64,000 nucleotides of DNA from Teichococcus aerophilus (GCF_014490485.1 NZ_JACTVA010000017.1:1-64000); one strand, 5' to 3'. Shown: positions 42,197 to 51,810, counted from the stretch's first letter. Made by a program: numbers and translations. The notes: generated by a model from the letters alone, not told the origin.

Positions 42197-43784
42197 TAAG
42201 CGCCTCGCCACCGCCGGGATCGTCCTCTCGCTTGCCCCGGCCGCTTTGGCCCAAGATCTGCGCATGGGCGTCGCGCTGATGACGACCTCGATGGACCCGC
42301 ATTGGCATAATCTCGGCTCCAACAACGGCCTGCTGCAGCAGGTCTATGAGCCTCTGATCCTCGAGGATCACACCGGCGCGCTGCAGCCGCGCCTGGCCAC
42401 CGCCTGGCGGGCGGTGGACGACACCACCTGGGAAATCACCCTGCGGGAGGGGGTGCGCTTCCAGGACGGCACGCCCTTCACGCCCGAGGATGTCGCCTTC
42501 ACCCTGGCGCGGGTGCCGCAGGTGCAGGGCTCGCCGGGACCCTTCACCGCCCAGACGCGGCCGATCACCGGGGTGGAGGTCACCGGGCCGCTGACGCTGC
42601 GCCTGCGTACCGCGGCTCCTCATCCGCTACTGCCGCGGGATCTGTCCTACGTGATGATGCTTTCGCGGCACCTGCATGCCGGCAAGACGCCGGAGGATTT
42701 CAACGCCGGCACCGCCGCCATCGGCACCGGGCCCTATCGCTTCAGCAGCTATGCGCCCGGGGAGGCGCTGACCCTGGCCCGCTTCGATGGCTATTGGGGC
42801 GGCCCGCAGCCCTGGACCCGCGTCACCATCCGCCAATTGCGGCAGGACAGCGCGCGGGTGGCCGCCGTGCTGTCGGGCGATGTCGATGTGATCGACCGCG
42901 TGCCGCTGCAGGACCTGGAGCGGCTGCGGCGCGACCGGCGTTTGGCGATCGCCTCCGCCCCAGCGGCGGAGACCTACTATCTGTTCCTCGATGCGGTGCG
43001 GGAGGCGACGCCCTTCGTCACCGCCAGGGATGGCGGCGCGCTACCCGTCAACCCGCTGCGCGATCCGAAAGTGCGCCAGGCCCTGTCGATGGCGATCAAT
43101 CGCGACGGCATCGTCGAGCGCGTCATGGATGGTTCCGGCACGCCGGCCGGTCAGCTGGTAGCGCCGGGGGTCGATGGCGCCGCGCCCGATCTGCGCCCGC
43201 TGCCCTATGATCCGGCCACTGCCCGGCGCCTGCTGGCCGAGGCCGGCTATCCGGAGGGTTTCGCCATTACCCTGCATGGGTCGGCCGGCTTCGTGGTCAA
43301 TGACGACCGGGTGCTGCAATCGGTGGCGCAGATGCTGTCGCGCATCGGCGTCCTGGCGAGGGTCGAGACCTTCCCCGCCAATGTGCTGCTGCCCCGCGCC
43401 GGGAACCGCGAGTTCTCGGCCTTCTTCTCCTCATGGATCGCCTCGACGGCGGTCAATCCACTGCGCGCGCTGGTGGCGACGCGCGACGCCGCACGGGGGA
43501 TGGGGCCGGCCAACCGGCAGCATTACAGTAACCCGGCGGTGGATACCGCCCTGGGCACCGCGCTGGTGACGCTTGACGATACCGCCCGGAACGCACAGCT
43601 CGGCCAGGCCATGCGGCTGGCGATCGCGGATGCCGCGATCATCCCGGTGATCCACCCGGCCAATAACTGGGCCACGGTCGCGGCGCGTGTGACCTATACG
43701 GCTAACCCGCTGGGGCGGAATCAGGCGATGCTCGCCCGCCCGGCGGAAGGCAAGGCACCCACCTCGCCTTCACCAGGGCCCTGA
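42186..43784 (+). CDS. ABC substrate-binding protein, family 5 (M81 cluster)
   Basis: This 532-aa periplasmic receptor starts at a GTG after the ribosome site AGGGGAAG. The signal peptide is ITFKRLATAGIVLSLAPAALAQ. Family features are LATAWRAVDDTTWEITLREGVRFQDGTPFTPEDVAFTLARV and the lobes that follow. It is divergent from the M81 peptidase gene and no permease follows, so it depends on transport subunits made elsewhere. A weak hairpin follows its stop. Confidence 0.85.
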   Translation: MITFKRLATAGIVLSLAPAALAQDLRMGVALMTTSMDPHWHNLGSNNGLLQQVYEPLILEDHTGALQPRLATAWRAVDDTTWEITLREGVRFQDGTPFTPEDVAFTLARVPQVQGSPGPFTAQTRPITGVEVTGPLTLRLRTAAPHPLLPRDLSYVMMLSRHLHAGKTPEDFNAGTAAIGTGPYRFSSYAPGEALTLARFDGYWGGPQPWTRVTIRQLRQDSARVAAVLSGDVDVIDRVPLQDLERLRRDRRLAIASAPAAETYYLFLDAVREATPFVTARDGGALPVNPLRDPKVRQALSMAINRDGIVERVMDGSGTPAGQLVAPGVDGAAPDLRPLPYDPATARRLLAEAGYPEGFAITLHGSAGFVVNDDRVLQSVAQMLSRIGVLARVETFPANVLLPRAGNREFSAFFSSWIASTAVNPLRALVATRDAARGMGPANRQHYSNPAVDTALGTALVTLDDTARNAQLGQAMRLAIADAAIIPVIHPANNWATVAARVTYTANPLGRNQAMLARPAEGKAPTSPSPGP

Positions 43785-43818
43785 TCCCGACCAAGCAGGC
43801 GGGCGGTCCTGGATCCTC

Positions 43819-43840
43819 ATTCGCCAGACGGCGGGCGAAT
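43819..43840. terminator. Hairpin between convergent genes
   Basis: ATTCGCC and GGCGAAT form a 7-bp stem with an 8-base loop between the ends of the binding-protein gene and the MFS gene. No T-run follows on either strand. It could act as a shared bidirectional stop, but the evidence is thin. Confidence 0.3.
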
Positions 43841-43943
43841 AGAAAGTTGCGCGAGCTGACCTCTGGTACGACGTTCCCAGGATGCTCGGATGGCCTCCAC
43901 CTCTCAACGCGCAACTGGGGCCGTTGAGGTCGCGGGCTCAGGC

Positions 43944-45488
43944 CTACGACGGGCACAACGGTTCATCGGCCTCGTCCGGGCGTTCGGTCGCCGCCTCCGC
44001 TTCATATCCCAGGAAGACGAAGACGACGATCGCGGTCACGATCGTGACGGCGCAGAGCATCAGCAGCAGCATGGCGAAGGCGTCGTCATAGGCTCGCACC
44101 AGAACCGTGCCGCCGATCCGCGGCAAGGCCTCGGCGGCGCTGGCGAGATTGCCGGTCACCAACCGCTGCGCGGCCTGGCTCGTATTTGCCGGAGCCCCGG
44201 TGCCTGCCAGATGCCCGGCCGTCAAAGCCGACAGCACGGCGCTGACCACGGCGAGCGCGACGCCCTCTCCCGCGACGCGGGTGGTGCTGAAGATTCCCGT
44301 CGCCATGCCAGCACGCTCCCTGGGCACGACGCTGACGGCGAGCCCGTCCATCAACCCCCAGGGCAAGGCGATGCCGATGCCGATCAGCGCCATCGGCGCA
44401 ATCAAGCGCAGGACGTCGCCGCCGATGGGCATACGGCTGAGCCAGAACAGGCCGAGCGCGGAGACCAGCAGACCGACCCCGCAAATCGTCGCCGGGGCGA
44501 ACCAGCGTGTCAGCAACCCGGCCGCGATGGGCAGGATCAGCAGCGGTGCCGAGAGCGCGATCATGAGGCGGCCTGCTACGATCTCGCTCAGTCCCTCGAT
44601 GCCGATGAAGCGCACCGGCAGCAGGATCAGCAGCACCACGAAGGCATAGGCCGGCGCCGCCGCCAGCAATTGCACGCCAACGAAGCGCGGATATCGGAAC
44701 AAGGTCAGGTCCAGCATCGGCCGGGGGACGCGCCGTTCGATGGCACCGAAAGCCACGAACATTACCATTGCACCGGTCAGCAGGCTGGCGACTCCCGGAT
44801 CTGTCCAGCCGCGTTCGGGCGCCAGCAGCACGCCATAGGTGAAGAGTGCCAGCGCCGCCGTGAAGCTGAGCGCGCCTCGGCCATCGAGCCCGGCGGCATT
44901 GGGATCGCGGGATTCCTTCAGGAAGCGCGTGCCCAGCAGGAAGGAAAGCACGGCCAGCGCGACCACGAGCCCGAAGATACTGCGCCAGCCGAAAGCGTCG
45001 ATCATCAGCCCGGACGCGACCGGGCCGAAGGCCAGGCCCACGCCGAAGCTCGTGCCCACGATGCTGAAGGCGCGGATGCGGGCCGGCCCGTCGAACTCCT
45101 GAGCGAGTGCCGCCATGCCACCGGAGAAGGCGGCGGCTGCGGCGACGCCCTGCGCGGCGCGCCCGAGATCGAACCAGAGAATGTCGGGCGCGGCGGAGAG
45201 TGCCATGGAAAGGATCGCGAAGGCGCCGACACCAATGAGGAAGACGCGCTTACGGCCATAGGCATCGGCCAGCGCGCCCGCCGCCATCAGGCTCGACCCG
45301 AAGGTCAACATGAAGGCGTTGGTGACCCAGTTCAGCGCGATAGGACTGCCGCCGAGCGCCCGGCCGATCGCAGGCAGCGCCACTGCCGGTCCGGTGAAAG
45401 TCAGCGGCATCGCCGCCGCGGCGAGGCAGACGGTGAGAAGGATGAGCGCCGGCCGGGCCATGGCCGCCCGCAGATCGGTCTTTGTCAT
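43944..45488 (-). CDS. MFS multidrug exporter (DHA2, 14-helix)
   Basis: This 514-aa transporter of the drug-proton antiporter 2 group starts at the ATG at 45488 (MTKTDLRAAMARPALILLTVCLAAAAMPL). It has motif C-like segments (FTGPAVALPAIGRALGG, NWVTNAFMLTFGSSLMAAGALADAYGRKR) and about 14 hydrophobic stretches, ending in an acidic tail. It probably exports organic compounds using the proton gradient. It is divergent from a LysR gene that likely controls it. Confidence 0.87.
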   Translation of the reverse strand: MTKTDLRAAMARPALILLTVCLAAAAMPLTFTGPAVALPAIGRALGGSPIALNWVTNAFMLTFGSSLMAAGALADAYGRKRVFLIGVGAFAILSMALSAAPDILWFDLGRAAQGVAAAAAFSGGMAALAQEFDGPARIRAFSIVGTSFGVGLAFGPVASGLMIDAFGWRSIFGLVVALAVLSFLLGTRFLKESRDPNAAGLDGRGALSFTAALALFTYGVLLAPERGWTDPGVASLLTGAMVMFVAFGAIERRVPRPMLDLTLFRYPRFVGVQLLAAAPAYAFVVLLILLPVRFIGIEGLSEIVAGRLMIALSAPLLILPIAAGLLTRWFAPATICGVGLLVSALGLFWLSRMPIGGDVLRLIAPMALIGIGIALPWGLMDGLAVSVVPRERAGMATGIFSTTRVAGEGVALAVVSAVLSALTAGHLAGTGAPANTSQAAQRLVTGNLASAAEALPRIGGTVLVRAYDDAFAMLLLMLCAVTIVTAIVVFVFLGYEAEAATERPDEADEPLCPS

Positions 45489-45647
45489 GTGTGATGCCCT
45501 GTTCGATGCTTGGCGGCCGCGCGGCGCTGCGAGAGGTCGCCTTCTTGTGCAGACAGGATAGACTTGAAGGAATGGTCGTCGAGGATGGGTTCCTTCCGAT
45601 CTTAACGGAATAGAACGCTCGAATGCCGCATGCCGGAAGGGCACATT

Positions 45648-46571
45648 ATGGATTCGTTGACTGGCTTGATGGCCTTTGTTCGCACCGCCGATCTCGGCAG
45701 CTTCGTCGCGGCGGGACGGGTGCTGGGCTTATCGGCTTCGGCCGTCGGCAAGGCGGTCACCAAACTGGAACAGCAGCTGGAGATCCGCCTGTTCCAGCGT
45801 TCGACCCGCAGCCTGCGTCTCACCGAGGAGGGCCGGGCCTTCCACGAACGTTGCCGACGCATCCTCGACGATCTCGACGATGCCCGCGCCATGCTCTCCC
45901 GCACAATGGAGGCCCCCCGTGGCAGGCTGCGCGTCAGCACGCCGATCGTGAGCTACCACCTTCTGCTGCCGGTTCTGCCGGAGTTCATGGCTCTTTATCC
46001 CGACATCGAGGTCGACCTCGACTTCAGCGATCGCATCGTCGATCTGATCGACGAGGGCGTCGACGTCGCCATCCGCAGCGGCAATCTACCGGACTCGCGC
46101 CTGATGACGCGTCGGTTGCGCCCGTTCCAGATGCGGCTGTGCGCGGCACCCTCCTATCTGTCGCGTCACGGCACGCCGGCCTGCCCGCGCGATCTCGACG
46201 GGCATTCAGGCATCCGCTTCCGCTACCCCAACAGCGGCAAGATCCAGGCTTGGCCGCTGACCTTGGCGGCGGAGGAAGCCGAGCTGCACATGCGCACGGT
46301 GATGACCTGCAACAACATGGAGGCGCTGCGTGGCGCCACCGTCGCGGGGCTCGGCATCGGCTGCATGCCGGACTTCCTGGCGCGCGGGCCGCTGGCGCGG
46401 GGAGAGCTGTGCACCCTGCTCGACGAGTGGACCGGCCAGCCCGGCCATTTCAGCCTGATCTGGCCCTCTAATCGCAACCTCTCGCCGAAAGTCCGCGTCT
46501 TCGTCGACTTCATCGGCGAAAGGCTGTTTGCTACGCAGTGCGAACGCCTGACCGGGGCCGAAAGTCCGTGA
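45648..46571 (+). CDS. LysR-family regulator of the MFS exporter
   Basis: This 307-aa LysR protein is of the type that includes many efflux and reductase regulators. Its helix-turn-helix is MDSLTGLMAFVRTADLGSFVAAGRVLGLSASAVGKAVTKLEQ and the co-inducer domain starts near 90. The ATG at 45648 is preceded by GGAAGG at the right distance; an ATG 18 bp earlier is an alternative. It is divergent from the DHA2 exporter over about 160 bp. Confidence 0.87.
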   Translation: MDSLTGLMAFVRTADLGSFVAAGRVLGLSASAVGKAVTKLEQQLEIRLFQRSTRSLRLTEEGRAFHERCRRILDDLDDARAMLSRTMEAPRGRLRVSTPIVSYHLLLPVLPEFMALYPDIEVDLDFSDRIVDLIDEGVDVAIRSGNLPDSRLMTRRLRPFQMRLCAAPSYLSRHGTPACPRDLDGHSGIRFRYPNSGKIQAWPLTLAAEEAELHMRTVMTCNNMEALRGATVAGLGIGCMPDFLARGPLARGELCTLLDEWTGQPGHFSLIWPSNRNLSPKVRVFVDFIGERLFATQCERLTGAESP

Positions 46572-47349
46572 ACCGGCTTACGTCGTTCAGCGTCTGCTGA
46601 CAGCCTCCGCCTTGACCTACGCCGATCGCCGGCATGATCCCGAGGACTTGCAGACCCCCACTCCCAAGATGCCAGCATTCGCTCCTCGGAAGTGAAGCCA
46701 TAGTCCGCGCCGAGCATGGGCTCGACGCGATTGCGCTGCCGATAGAGGACGTCTTCGCAGGGGCGTGATGCCGCTGTGAAGGCAAGTTTGACCCGACACT
46801 TCGCGGGCAATCGTCACATCGGCACGCGCGATACTTCTGGAGGACGCTCTCTCACCTGCCAGTCGGACAAAGCTTGAAGCGTGGATGGTCAACTGCAAAC
46901 CGGGCTTGCTGCGGCTCCGTGTGGCCCCGACCGGCTGCATGGGTTGCTGGCCATAGGCCAGGGACAAATGTGGACGGTCAAATCAATGACTAAGTGATTA
47001 TAAGACGCCTGCCTGGGCGTGGCTTTCGTCGATCACCGATGAAAGCCACGCGCTGAAGTTACCGTCCGCGCTTACACGACCGATTCGGCGCAGTTCGGGG
47101 TCGTGGACGGGAGCTGGTGCCGGCGCGGCCCGAGCTTCTGGGCGAGCGCCTCGCGGAGCTCCGCGAGGGCTACACCTGCGCCGGAAGATCGCCGGCATTG
47201 CCAGCGCCCGTCAGCTGGCCGGACATCCGCTGGATTCCCGCCACATGTCCAGCCACAGGCCTGCTGCCAGGCAAGGTGCGGCTGTTCATCGCGGCGCGCT
47301 GCGTTGCCGGAGAGCGGCAAGGGCTAAGCCGGCATCGTGGCTACGGGGT
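46572..47349. other. Gene-poor region with possible IS scraps
   Basis: No intact gene is seen in about 780 bases. On the minus strand at about 46690-46770, CEDVLYRQRNRVEPML resembles the C-terminal part of IS5-family transposases (compare YRQRHRIENMF in the IS at 22704), so a short transposase scrap is likely. A minus-strand frame at 46998-47198 shows HDPELRRIGRVSADGNF, which I do not recognise. Confidence 0.35.
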
Positions 47350-48693
47350 TCAGCAGCTGAATGCATCGGCCGGAGTCTTCAGGCCGAGATTGCCGCGCAG
47401 GGTGGTGCCCTCATACTCCTCGCGGAACAGACCGCGGCGGCGCAGTTCCGGTACCACCAGGCGGATGAAGCGCTCCAGCCCGGTCGGCACGACGGGGGCG
47501 GCGATCATGAAGCCGTCGCAGGCCTTCGTGGTGAACCATTCCTCCATGGTGTCGGCGATGGATTTCGTGTCACCCTTGAACATATTGCCGCCCATCTGCG
47601 GCAGGATGCGCTTGTAGGTCTCGCGCACCGTCAGTTTCTCCTCGTAGGCTACGCGCAGGATGCCCTTGCCGATGCCGGTATGGCCGACATGGTCGTCCTC
47701 GAAGATTGGCATGGGCTCATCCAGCGGATAGTCGCGCATGCGGTGGCCCAGCATCTTCGACAGATAATCGACGCCGACGGCAGGGGAGACCAGATCCTCC
47801 AGCTGCTGGAACAGCGCATCGGCTTCCGCCGCGGTCTCGCCGACGAAGATTGTGACTCCGGCCAGGATGCGCATATCCGCCTCGGCCCGGCCAAATTTTG
47901 GAAGCCTGCCTTTGATGTCGGCATAGAGCCGCTGCGCATTGGCCAGATTGCCTTCGATGGCGAAGACGCAATCGGCGTGTTGGGCGGAAAGGTCCTTGCC
48001 CGCCTCCGACTGACCGGCGGAGAAGATCACTGGATGGCCCTGCGGTGGGCGAGGCGCGTTCAGCGGACCCTGCACCTGAAAATGCTCGCCCTTGTGGTGC
48101 AGCCGGCGGACCTTTTCCGGCAGCAGGAATGTGCCGCTCTCCTTGTCCTGCGGGAAGGCGTCATCCGCCCAGCTGTCCCAGAGCCCCTTGACCACGCTGG
48201 CGAACTCGGAGGCGCGGGGATAACGCGTGTCGCGCGCCATGTGTTCCGTATGGCTGAAGTTCAGCGCATCCTCGGGGTTGGAGGTGGTGACCAGGTTCCA
48301 CCCGGCACGCCCGCCGCTGAGATGATCCAGCGAGGCGAAGCGCCGCGCCACATGGAAGGGCTCGTCATAGGTGGTGGTGGCGGTGGCCACCAGGCCGATA
48401 TGGCTGGTGGCCATGGACAGCGCCGCCAGCAGCGTCACCGGCTCGAACACGCCGGGGCGGTCGGAGGGACTGGTGGCGCGGAACAGATCCGGCTTGTCCA
48501 GCTGCCGCACGCCATTGCCATCGGCCAGGAAGAGCAGGTCGAACTTCCCCGCCTCGGCGATCTGCGCCAGGCGGATGGCGTTCTGCAGATTGGCGGCGGG
48601 GCGGTCCCAGGCCTCGGGATGGCGCCATTCGCCGACATGGCTGCCCGCCGCATTGGCATTGGCTGCCAGAACCATCTTTCTCATCGCAATCAT
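47350..48693 (-). CDS. Flavin-dependent monooxygenase (NtaA/DmoA group)
   Basis: This 447-aa luciferase-like oxygenase uses reduced FMN from a partner reductase. It has the group pattern KMVLAANANAAGSHVGEWRHPEAW, FDLLFLADGNGV, LAALSMATSHIGLVATATTTYDEPFHVARRFASLDHLSGGRAGWNLVTT, and PVIFSAGQSEAGKDLSAQHADCVF. Relatives split C-N or C-S bonds of compounds such as nitrilotriacetate, dimethyl sulfide and dibenzothiophene sulfone. The ATG at 48693 overlaps the stop of the upstream binding protein (ATGA), so it probably acts on the imported ligand. No flavin reductase gene is nearby. Confidence 0.87.
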   Translation of the reverse strand: MIAMRKMVLAANANAAGSHVGEWRHPEAWDRPAANLQNAIRLAQIAEAGKFDLLFLADGNGVRQLDKPDLFRATSPSDRPGVFEPVTLLAALSMATSHIGLVATATTTYDEPFHVARRFASLDHLSGGRAGWNLVTTSNPEDALNFSHTEHMARDTRYPRASEFASVVKGLWDSWADDAFPQDKESGTFLLPEKVRRLHHKGEHFQVQGPLNAPRPPQGHPVIFSAGQSEAGKDLSAQHADCVFAIEGNLANAQRLYADIKGRLPKFGRAEADMRILAGVTIFVGETAAEADALFQQLEDLVSPAVGVDYLSKMLGHRMRDYPLDEPMPIFEDDHVGHTGIGKGILRVAYEEKLTVRETYKRILPQMGGNMFKGDTKSIADTMEEWFTTKACDGFMIAAPVVPTGLERFIRLVVPELRRRGLFREEYEGTTLRGNLGLKTPADAFSC

Positions 48694-50285
48694 CCCCGCC
48701 TGACGTTCCAAAAGACCGGAAAGCCCTGCACGATCCCGGTCAGATCCTTGCGATGCGCGATCGGCGCGAAGAACTGGCCGAGCGGCACATAGGGCACATC
48801 CTGGAAGGCACGCGCCTGCACCTCCCGCGCCACGCGCTGCTGCGCGGCCAGGTCCGGCGCATCCAGCCAGGACTGCCGCAGGGATTCCAGCTCTGGCAGG
48901 GTTGGCCAACCGGTCCAGGCATCATTGCCGGTGCCCTGCAGCGACTGGTGCACGGCGGGGTTGATGACGGACAGCCCGCTCCAGATGCCGAAATAGACGC
49001 TCCATCCGCCCTGCTCCGGTGGCTCCTTCTTCACCACCCGGGCGCTGACTGTGCCCCAGTCAGCCACCTGGTAGTCGACATTGAAACCCATGCGTGCCAA
49101 CTGGTCGGCGGCCACGTCGCTGGCGGCCTTGACCGCGGCGCGGTCGGCCGGGCCCAGCACCACGATGCGCTCGCCCTTGTAGCCGGCGGCGCTCAGCGCG
49201 CGCTTCGCCTGCTCCATGTCCGGCGTGTCGGTGATGCCGGAGAGACCGACATCCGAGGCATAGGGCGTGCCCGGCGGGAAGAAGCCGACACCGGTGCGGT
49301 AAAGCGCCGGATCCGTGCCCGCCATGGCATTCATGAATTCCATCTGGCTGGTGGCGCGCAGCACGATGCGGCGGATTTCCGGATTGTCGAAGGGCGGGTT
49401 CAGAAAGTTGAACCGCATGATCGGCATGCCGCCGGAAGTGTCGTTGATGGAGACGGCGATGTTGCGATGCCGGGTTAGCATCGGCAGGTAGTCTGGGGTG
49501 GGAGTTTCCCACCAGTCCACCTCGCCATTCTGCAGCGCGCCGGCGGCAGTCGCGGCATCGGTGATGATCACCCATTCCACCCGGTCGAAATGCGCCACCT
49601 TGGGGCCCGCGGTCCAGCCCAGCTCGCCGTCGGGGCGCGGGCGATAGGCCTCGTGCTTCGCGAAGACGACACGGGCGCCGATGACGCTCTCGTTCTGCAT
49701 CAGCTTGTAGGGTCCGCTGCCCATCACCTCCGTCACCTGCTGGTGTGGCGAGAGCTTCGCCAGCCGCTCCGGCATGATGGCGACCATATTGGCGGTCGAT
49801 TTCGCGAGAGCGAAGGGCAGCAGCGGGAAGGGTCGCTTCATGCGGAAGCGGATGGTGCGGTCATCGGCGGCCGAGACCTCGTCGGTTGCCGCCATCAGCA
49901 GCTTGCCGAAACTGTCCCGCGCACCCCAGCGCTGGATGCTGGCCACGCAATCCCGTGCCAGCACCGGCGTGCCGTCATGGAAGATCAGGCCGGGCCGCAG
50001 CGTGATGCTCCAGCGCTTCTGGTCGGCATCGACTTGCCAGCTTTCGGCCATCTGCGGCTGTGGGAGCAGGTTCTTGTCCAGGCCGAACAGCGTGTCATAG
50101 ACCAGGTAGGCGTAGTTCCGCGTTACCTGCGTGGAGGAATAGACCGGGTCGAAGCCGGTGATATCCGTCTGCGGGATGAATCGCAGCACACGCTGCGATT
50201 GCGCCGCCACCAGGGCCGGCGTCCCAAGGGTGGCCCCGCCAGCCAGGGCGCCTGCCAGGGCCAGGGCCCGTCTTCGTCCTATCAT
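48690..50285 (-). CDS. ABC substrate-binding protein, family 5 (monooxygenase cluster)
   Basis: This 531-aa periplasmic receptor has a signal peptide (MIGRRRALALAGALAGGATLG) and family features such as LIFHDGTPVLARDCVASIQRWGARDSFGKLLMAATDEVSA and GEVDWWETPTPDY. It is a paralogue of the protein at 17590-19176. Its gene is coupled to the monooxygenase and has a candidate GntR operator 90 bp upstream, overlapping the end of the GntR gene. No permease or ATPase genes accompany it. Confidence 0.86.
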   Translation of the reverse strand: MIGRRRALALAGALAGGATLGTPALVAAQSQRVLRFIPQTDITGFDPVYSSTQVTRNYAYLVYDTLFGLDKNLLPQPQMAESWQVDADQKRWSITLRPGLIFHDGTPVLARDCVASIQRWGARDSFGKLLMAATDEVSAADDRTIRFRMKRPFPLLPFALAKSTANMVAIMPERLAKLSPHQQVTEVMGSGPYKLMQNESVIGARVVFAKHEAYRPRPDGELGWTAGPKVAHFDRVEWVIITDAATAAGALQNGEVDWWETPTPDYLPMLTRHRNIAVSINDTSGGMPIMRFNFLNPPFDNPEIRRIVLRATSQMEFMNAMAGTDPALYRTGVGFFPPGTPYASDVGLSGITDTPDMEQAKRALSAAGYKGERIVVLGPADRAAVKAASDVAADQLARMGFNVDYQVADWGTVSARVVKKEPPEQGGWSVYFGIWSGLSVINPAVHQSLQGTGNDAWTGWPTLPELESLRQSWLDAPDLAAQQRVAREVQARAFQDVPYVPLGQFFAPIAHRKDLTGIVQGFPVFWNVRRG

Positions 50286-50374
50286 CTCTTGTCCAGTCCC
50301 CGCTCGCGATGCGCCGTGCCCGGGGTTTTCCCCTGTTGCGAAGCGACACTAGAGAAGGGGGGGCAGCGGTCAAG

Positions 50375-50390
50375 GAATTTTCGAAATTAT
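50375..50390. promoter_or_regulatory. Candidate GntR operator upstream of the binding-protein gene
   Basis: The sequence GAATTTTCGAAATTAT contains TTTCGAAATTAT, identical to the right 12 bases of the perfect palindrome at 51075-51090. It lies in the promoter region of the binding-protein and monooxygenase operon, so the GntR protein encoded between the two sites probably represses both. Confidence 0.5.
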
Positions 50391-51064
50391 TCGCGCTGGA
50401 GCACCGCCATGATGGCGGCGGCGCCATGCCGGATATGCCGCCGCAGGATCAGCACCGCCATTTCTGCGTCCCGTGCCAGGATGGCCTCCGTCAGGCGGGC
50501 ATGATCTTGCTTCAGCACTGCCTCCTCCAGCGGCGGCGGCCGTAGCAGGTTGCGGTAGCGGCTCCAGTGGTCCCACAGCAGCTGATGGAACATGTCCTGC
50601 AAGAAATGGCGGCTGCCCGATAGGGTCTGATAGTGAAAGTCCTGATGCGCCTGGCGCCAGACCAGGTTCAGCACGGAGCCATCCCGCGCGGCATACATGG
50701 GCAAGGCCTGCAGCCGATCATGCGCCTCCGCCACCTGCCGCAGCCAAGCCGCATCCCCGGCGCGGATGGAATCCTCCAACATCAGCGTTTCGAGCCGTTC
50801 GCGCGTGCTCAGCACCTGTTCGAAATGCGCCAGGTTGAGGGCGGCGACGCGGAAGCCGCGCTGGTCGTGCGCCTCCACCAGCAAAGTGGCGGAAAGCCGG
50901 TACAGCGCTTCCCGCAGTGGGGTCATGCCGATGCCGTATTGCGACCGCAGCCGGTCCAGCGCCAGCTTTGAGCCGGGCGGCAGCACGCCGGCGATCACAT
51001 CCTCCCGCAGCCGGCCATAGATGCGAGAGGCGAGAGTCGCGGCTGCTTCGCGCGCATCGGACAT
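50387..51064 (-). CDS. GntR-family regulator of the monooxygenase operon
   Basis: This 225-aa protein has a winged helix (ASRIYGRLREDVIAGVLPPGSKLALDRLRSQYGIGMTPLREALYRL) and an FCD domain with FHYQTLSGS and a C-terminal RRHIRHG. The ATG at 51064 (MSDAREAAATLASRI) has a GGAG ribosome site 7 bases before it; the frame is open further upstream through the palindrome at 51075-51090. Autoregulation through that palindrome and control of the downstream operon through the site at 50375 are predicted. Confidence 0.85.
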   Translation of the reverse strand: MSDAREAAATLASRIYGRLREDVIAGVLPPGSKLALDRLRSQYGIGMTPLREALYRLSATLLVEAHDQRGFRVAALNLAHFEQVLSTRERLETLMLEDSIRAGDAAWLRQVAEAHDRLQALPMYAARDGSVLNLVWRQAHQDFHYQTLSGSRHFLQDMFHQLLWDHWSRYRNLLRPPPLEEAVLKQDHARLTEAILARDAEMAVLILRRHIRHGAAAIMAVLQRE

Positions 51065-51074
51065 AGCTCGCTCC

Positions 51075-51090
51075 ATAATTTCGAAATTAT
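51075..51090. promoter_or_regulatory. Perfect palindrome before a GntR gene
   Basis: ATAATTTCGAAATTAT is a perfect 16-bp palindrome 10 bp before the start of the GntR gene, in an otherwise GC-rich sequence. It is the likely autoregulatory operator. A 12-base part recurs at 50379-50390. Confidence 0.65.
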
Positions 51091-51120
51091 AGGCAAGATA
51101 GCCGCTCAGGGCACCCGCCG

Positions 51121-51810
51121 TCACTCACCCATCATATAGGCCTGGATGAACAGGATATGCGCCCGCATGGTCTGGCGGGCGCCCTCCCGGTCGCGGGCCC
51201 GCAGCGCCGCCACCATCGCGTGGTGCTGCGTCTGCAGGGTGGCGCGATGACCCGGCGTATTGCCGCGCGCCTTTAGCTGACCCCAATCGGTGCGCTCCCG
51301 CACCCGCGCCAGCGAGCGGCTCATGCCGACCACCGCTGCGTTGTGCGTGGCCTGGGCGAAGGCGTCGTGAAGCGCCGCGTCCCAGTGCTCGAATTCCGCC
51401 AGCGTCCCAGCCGCATCGGTGCCGTGCAGGCAATCCTCCATCCGCACCAGATCGGCGGGAGTGGCACGCAGCACGGCCAAGGCAAGCATTTCCGGCTCCA
51501 GCAGCAGCCGGCTTTCCAGCACGGCGGCGGGGCTGAGCGCTTCCTCTTCCGGTGTCGAGGCAGGGGACGCGGCCTTGCGGAAGGTACCGCGCCCGACATG
51601 GCGCTCCAGCAGCCCGGCGCGTTCTAACCCGTCCAGCGCCCGACGCAGCGTGTTTCGCGCCACGCCATAGGTCTCGCTCAGGGCGCGCTCGGTCGGCAGC
51701 CTCTCGCCCGGCTGCCAGCGGCCTGCCTGCAGCGCCGCGGCCAGGGCTTGCTGAAGCCGGGCGGCGGTGCGGTCTGCGGGCTTGACTGGATCAACCATAC
51801 CATGAACCAT
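51121..51810 (-). CDS. GntR-family regulator of the FAH/Bug operon
   Basis: This 229-aa FCD-type GntR protein has a winged helix in residues 15-75 (ARLQQALAAALQAGRWQPGERLPTERALSETYGVARNTLRRALDGLERAGLL). Its effector domain contains RLLLEPEMLALAVLRATPADLV and HDAFAQATHNAAVVG. A start at the second ATG (51798) is also possible. It is divergent from the FAH-family hydrolase gene across 53 bp that include CCAAATTGG (51836-51844), a small palindrome that may be its operator. Confidence 0.85.
   Translation of the reverse strand: MVHGMVDPVKPADRTAARLQQALAAALQAGRWQPGERLPTERALSETYGVARNTLRRALDGLERAGLLERHVGRGTFRKAASPASTPEEEALSPAAVLESRLLLEPEMLALAVLRATPADLVRMEDCLHGTDAAGTLAEFEHWDAALHDAFAQATHNAAVVGMSRSLARVRERTDWGQLKARGNTPGHRATLQTQHHAMVAALRARDREGARQTMRAHILFIQAYMMGE

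Noticed and set aside
43890-45494. A 534-codon plus-strand frame rich in His, Gln and Arg
   Set aside because: It is the antisense of the 14-helix exporter gene, whose hydrophobic codons give this composition on the other strand.
46998-47198. A 66-codon minus-strand frame with HDPELRRIGRVSADGNF
   Set aside because: No family is recognised and no start signal is clear, so it was not called as a gene.
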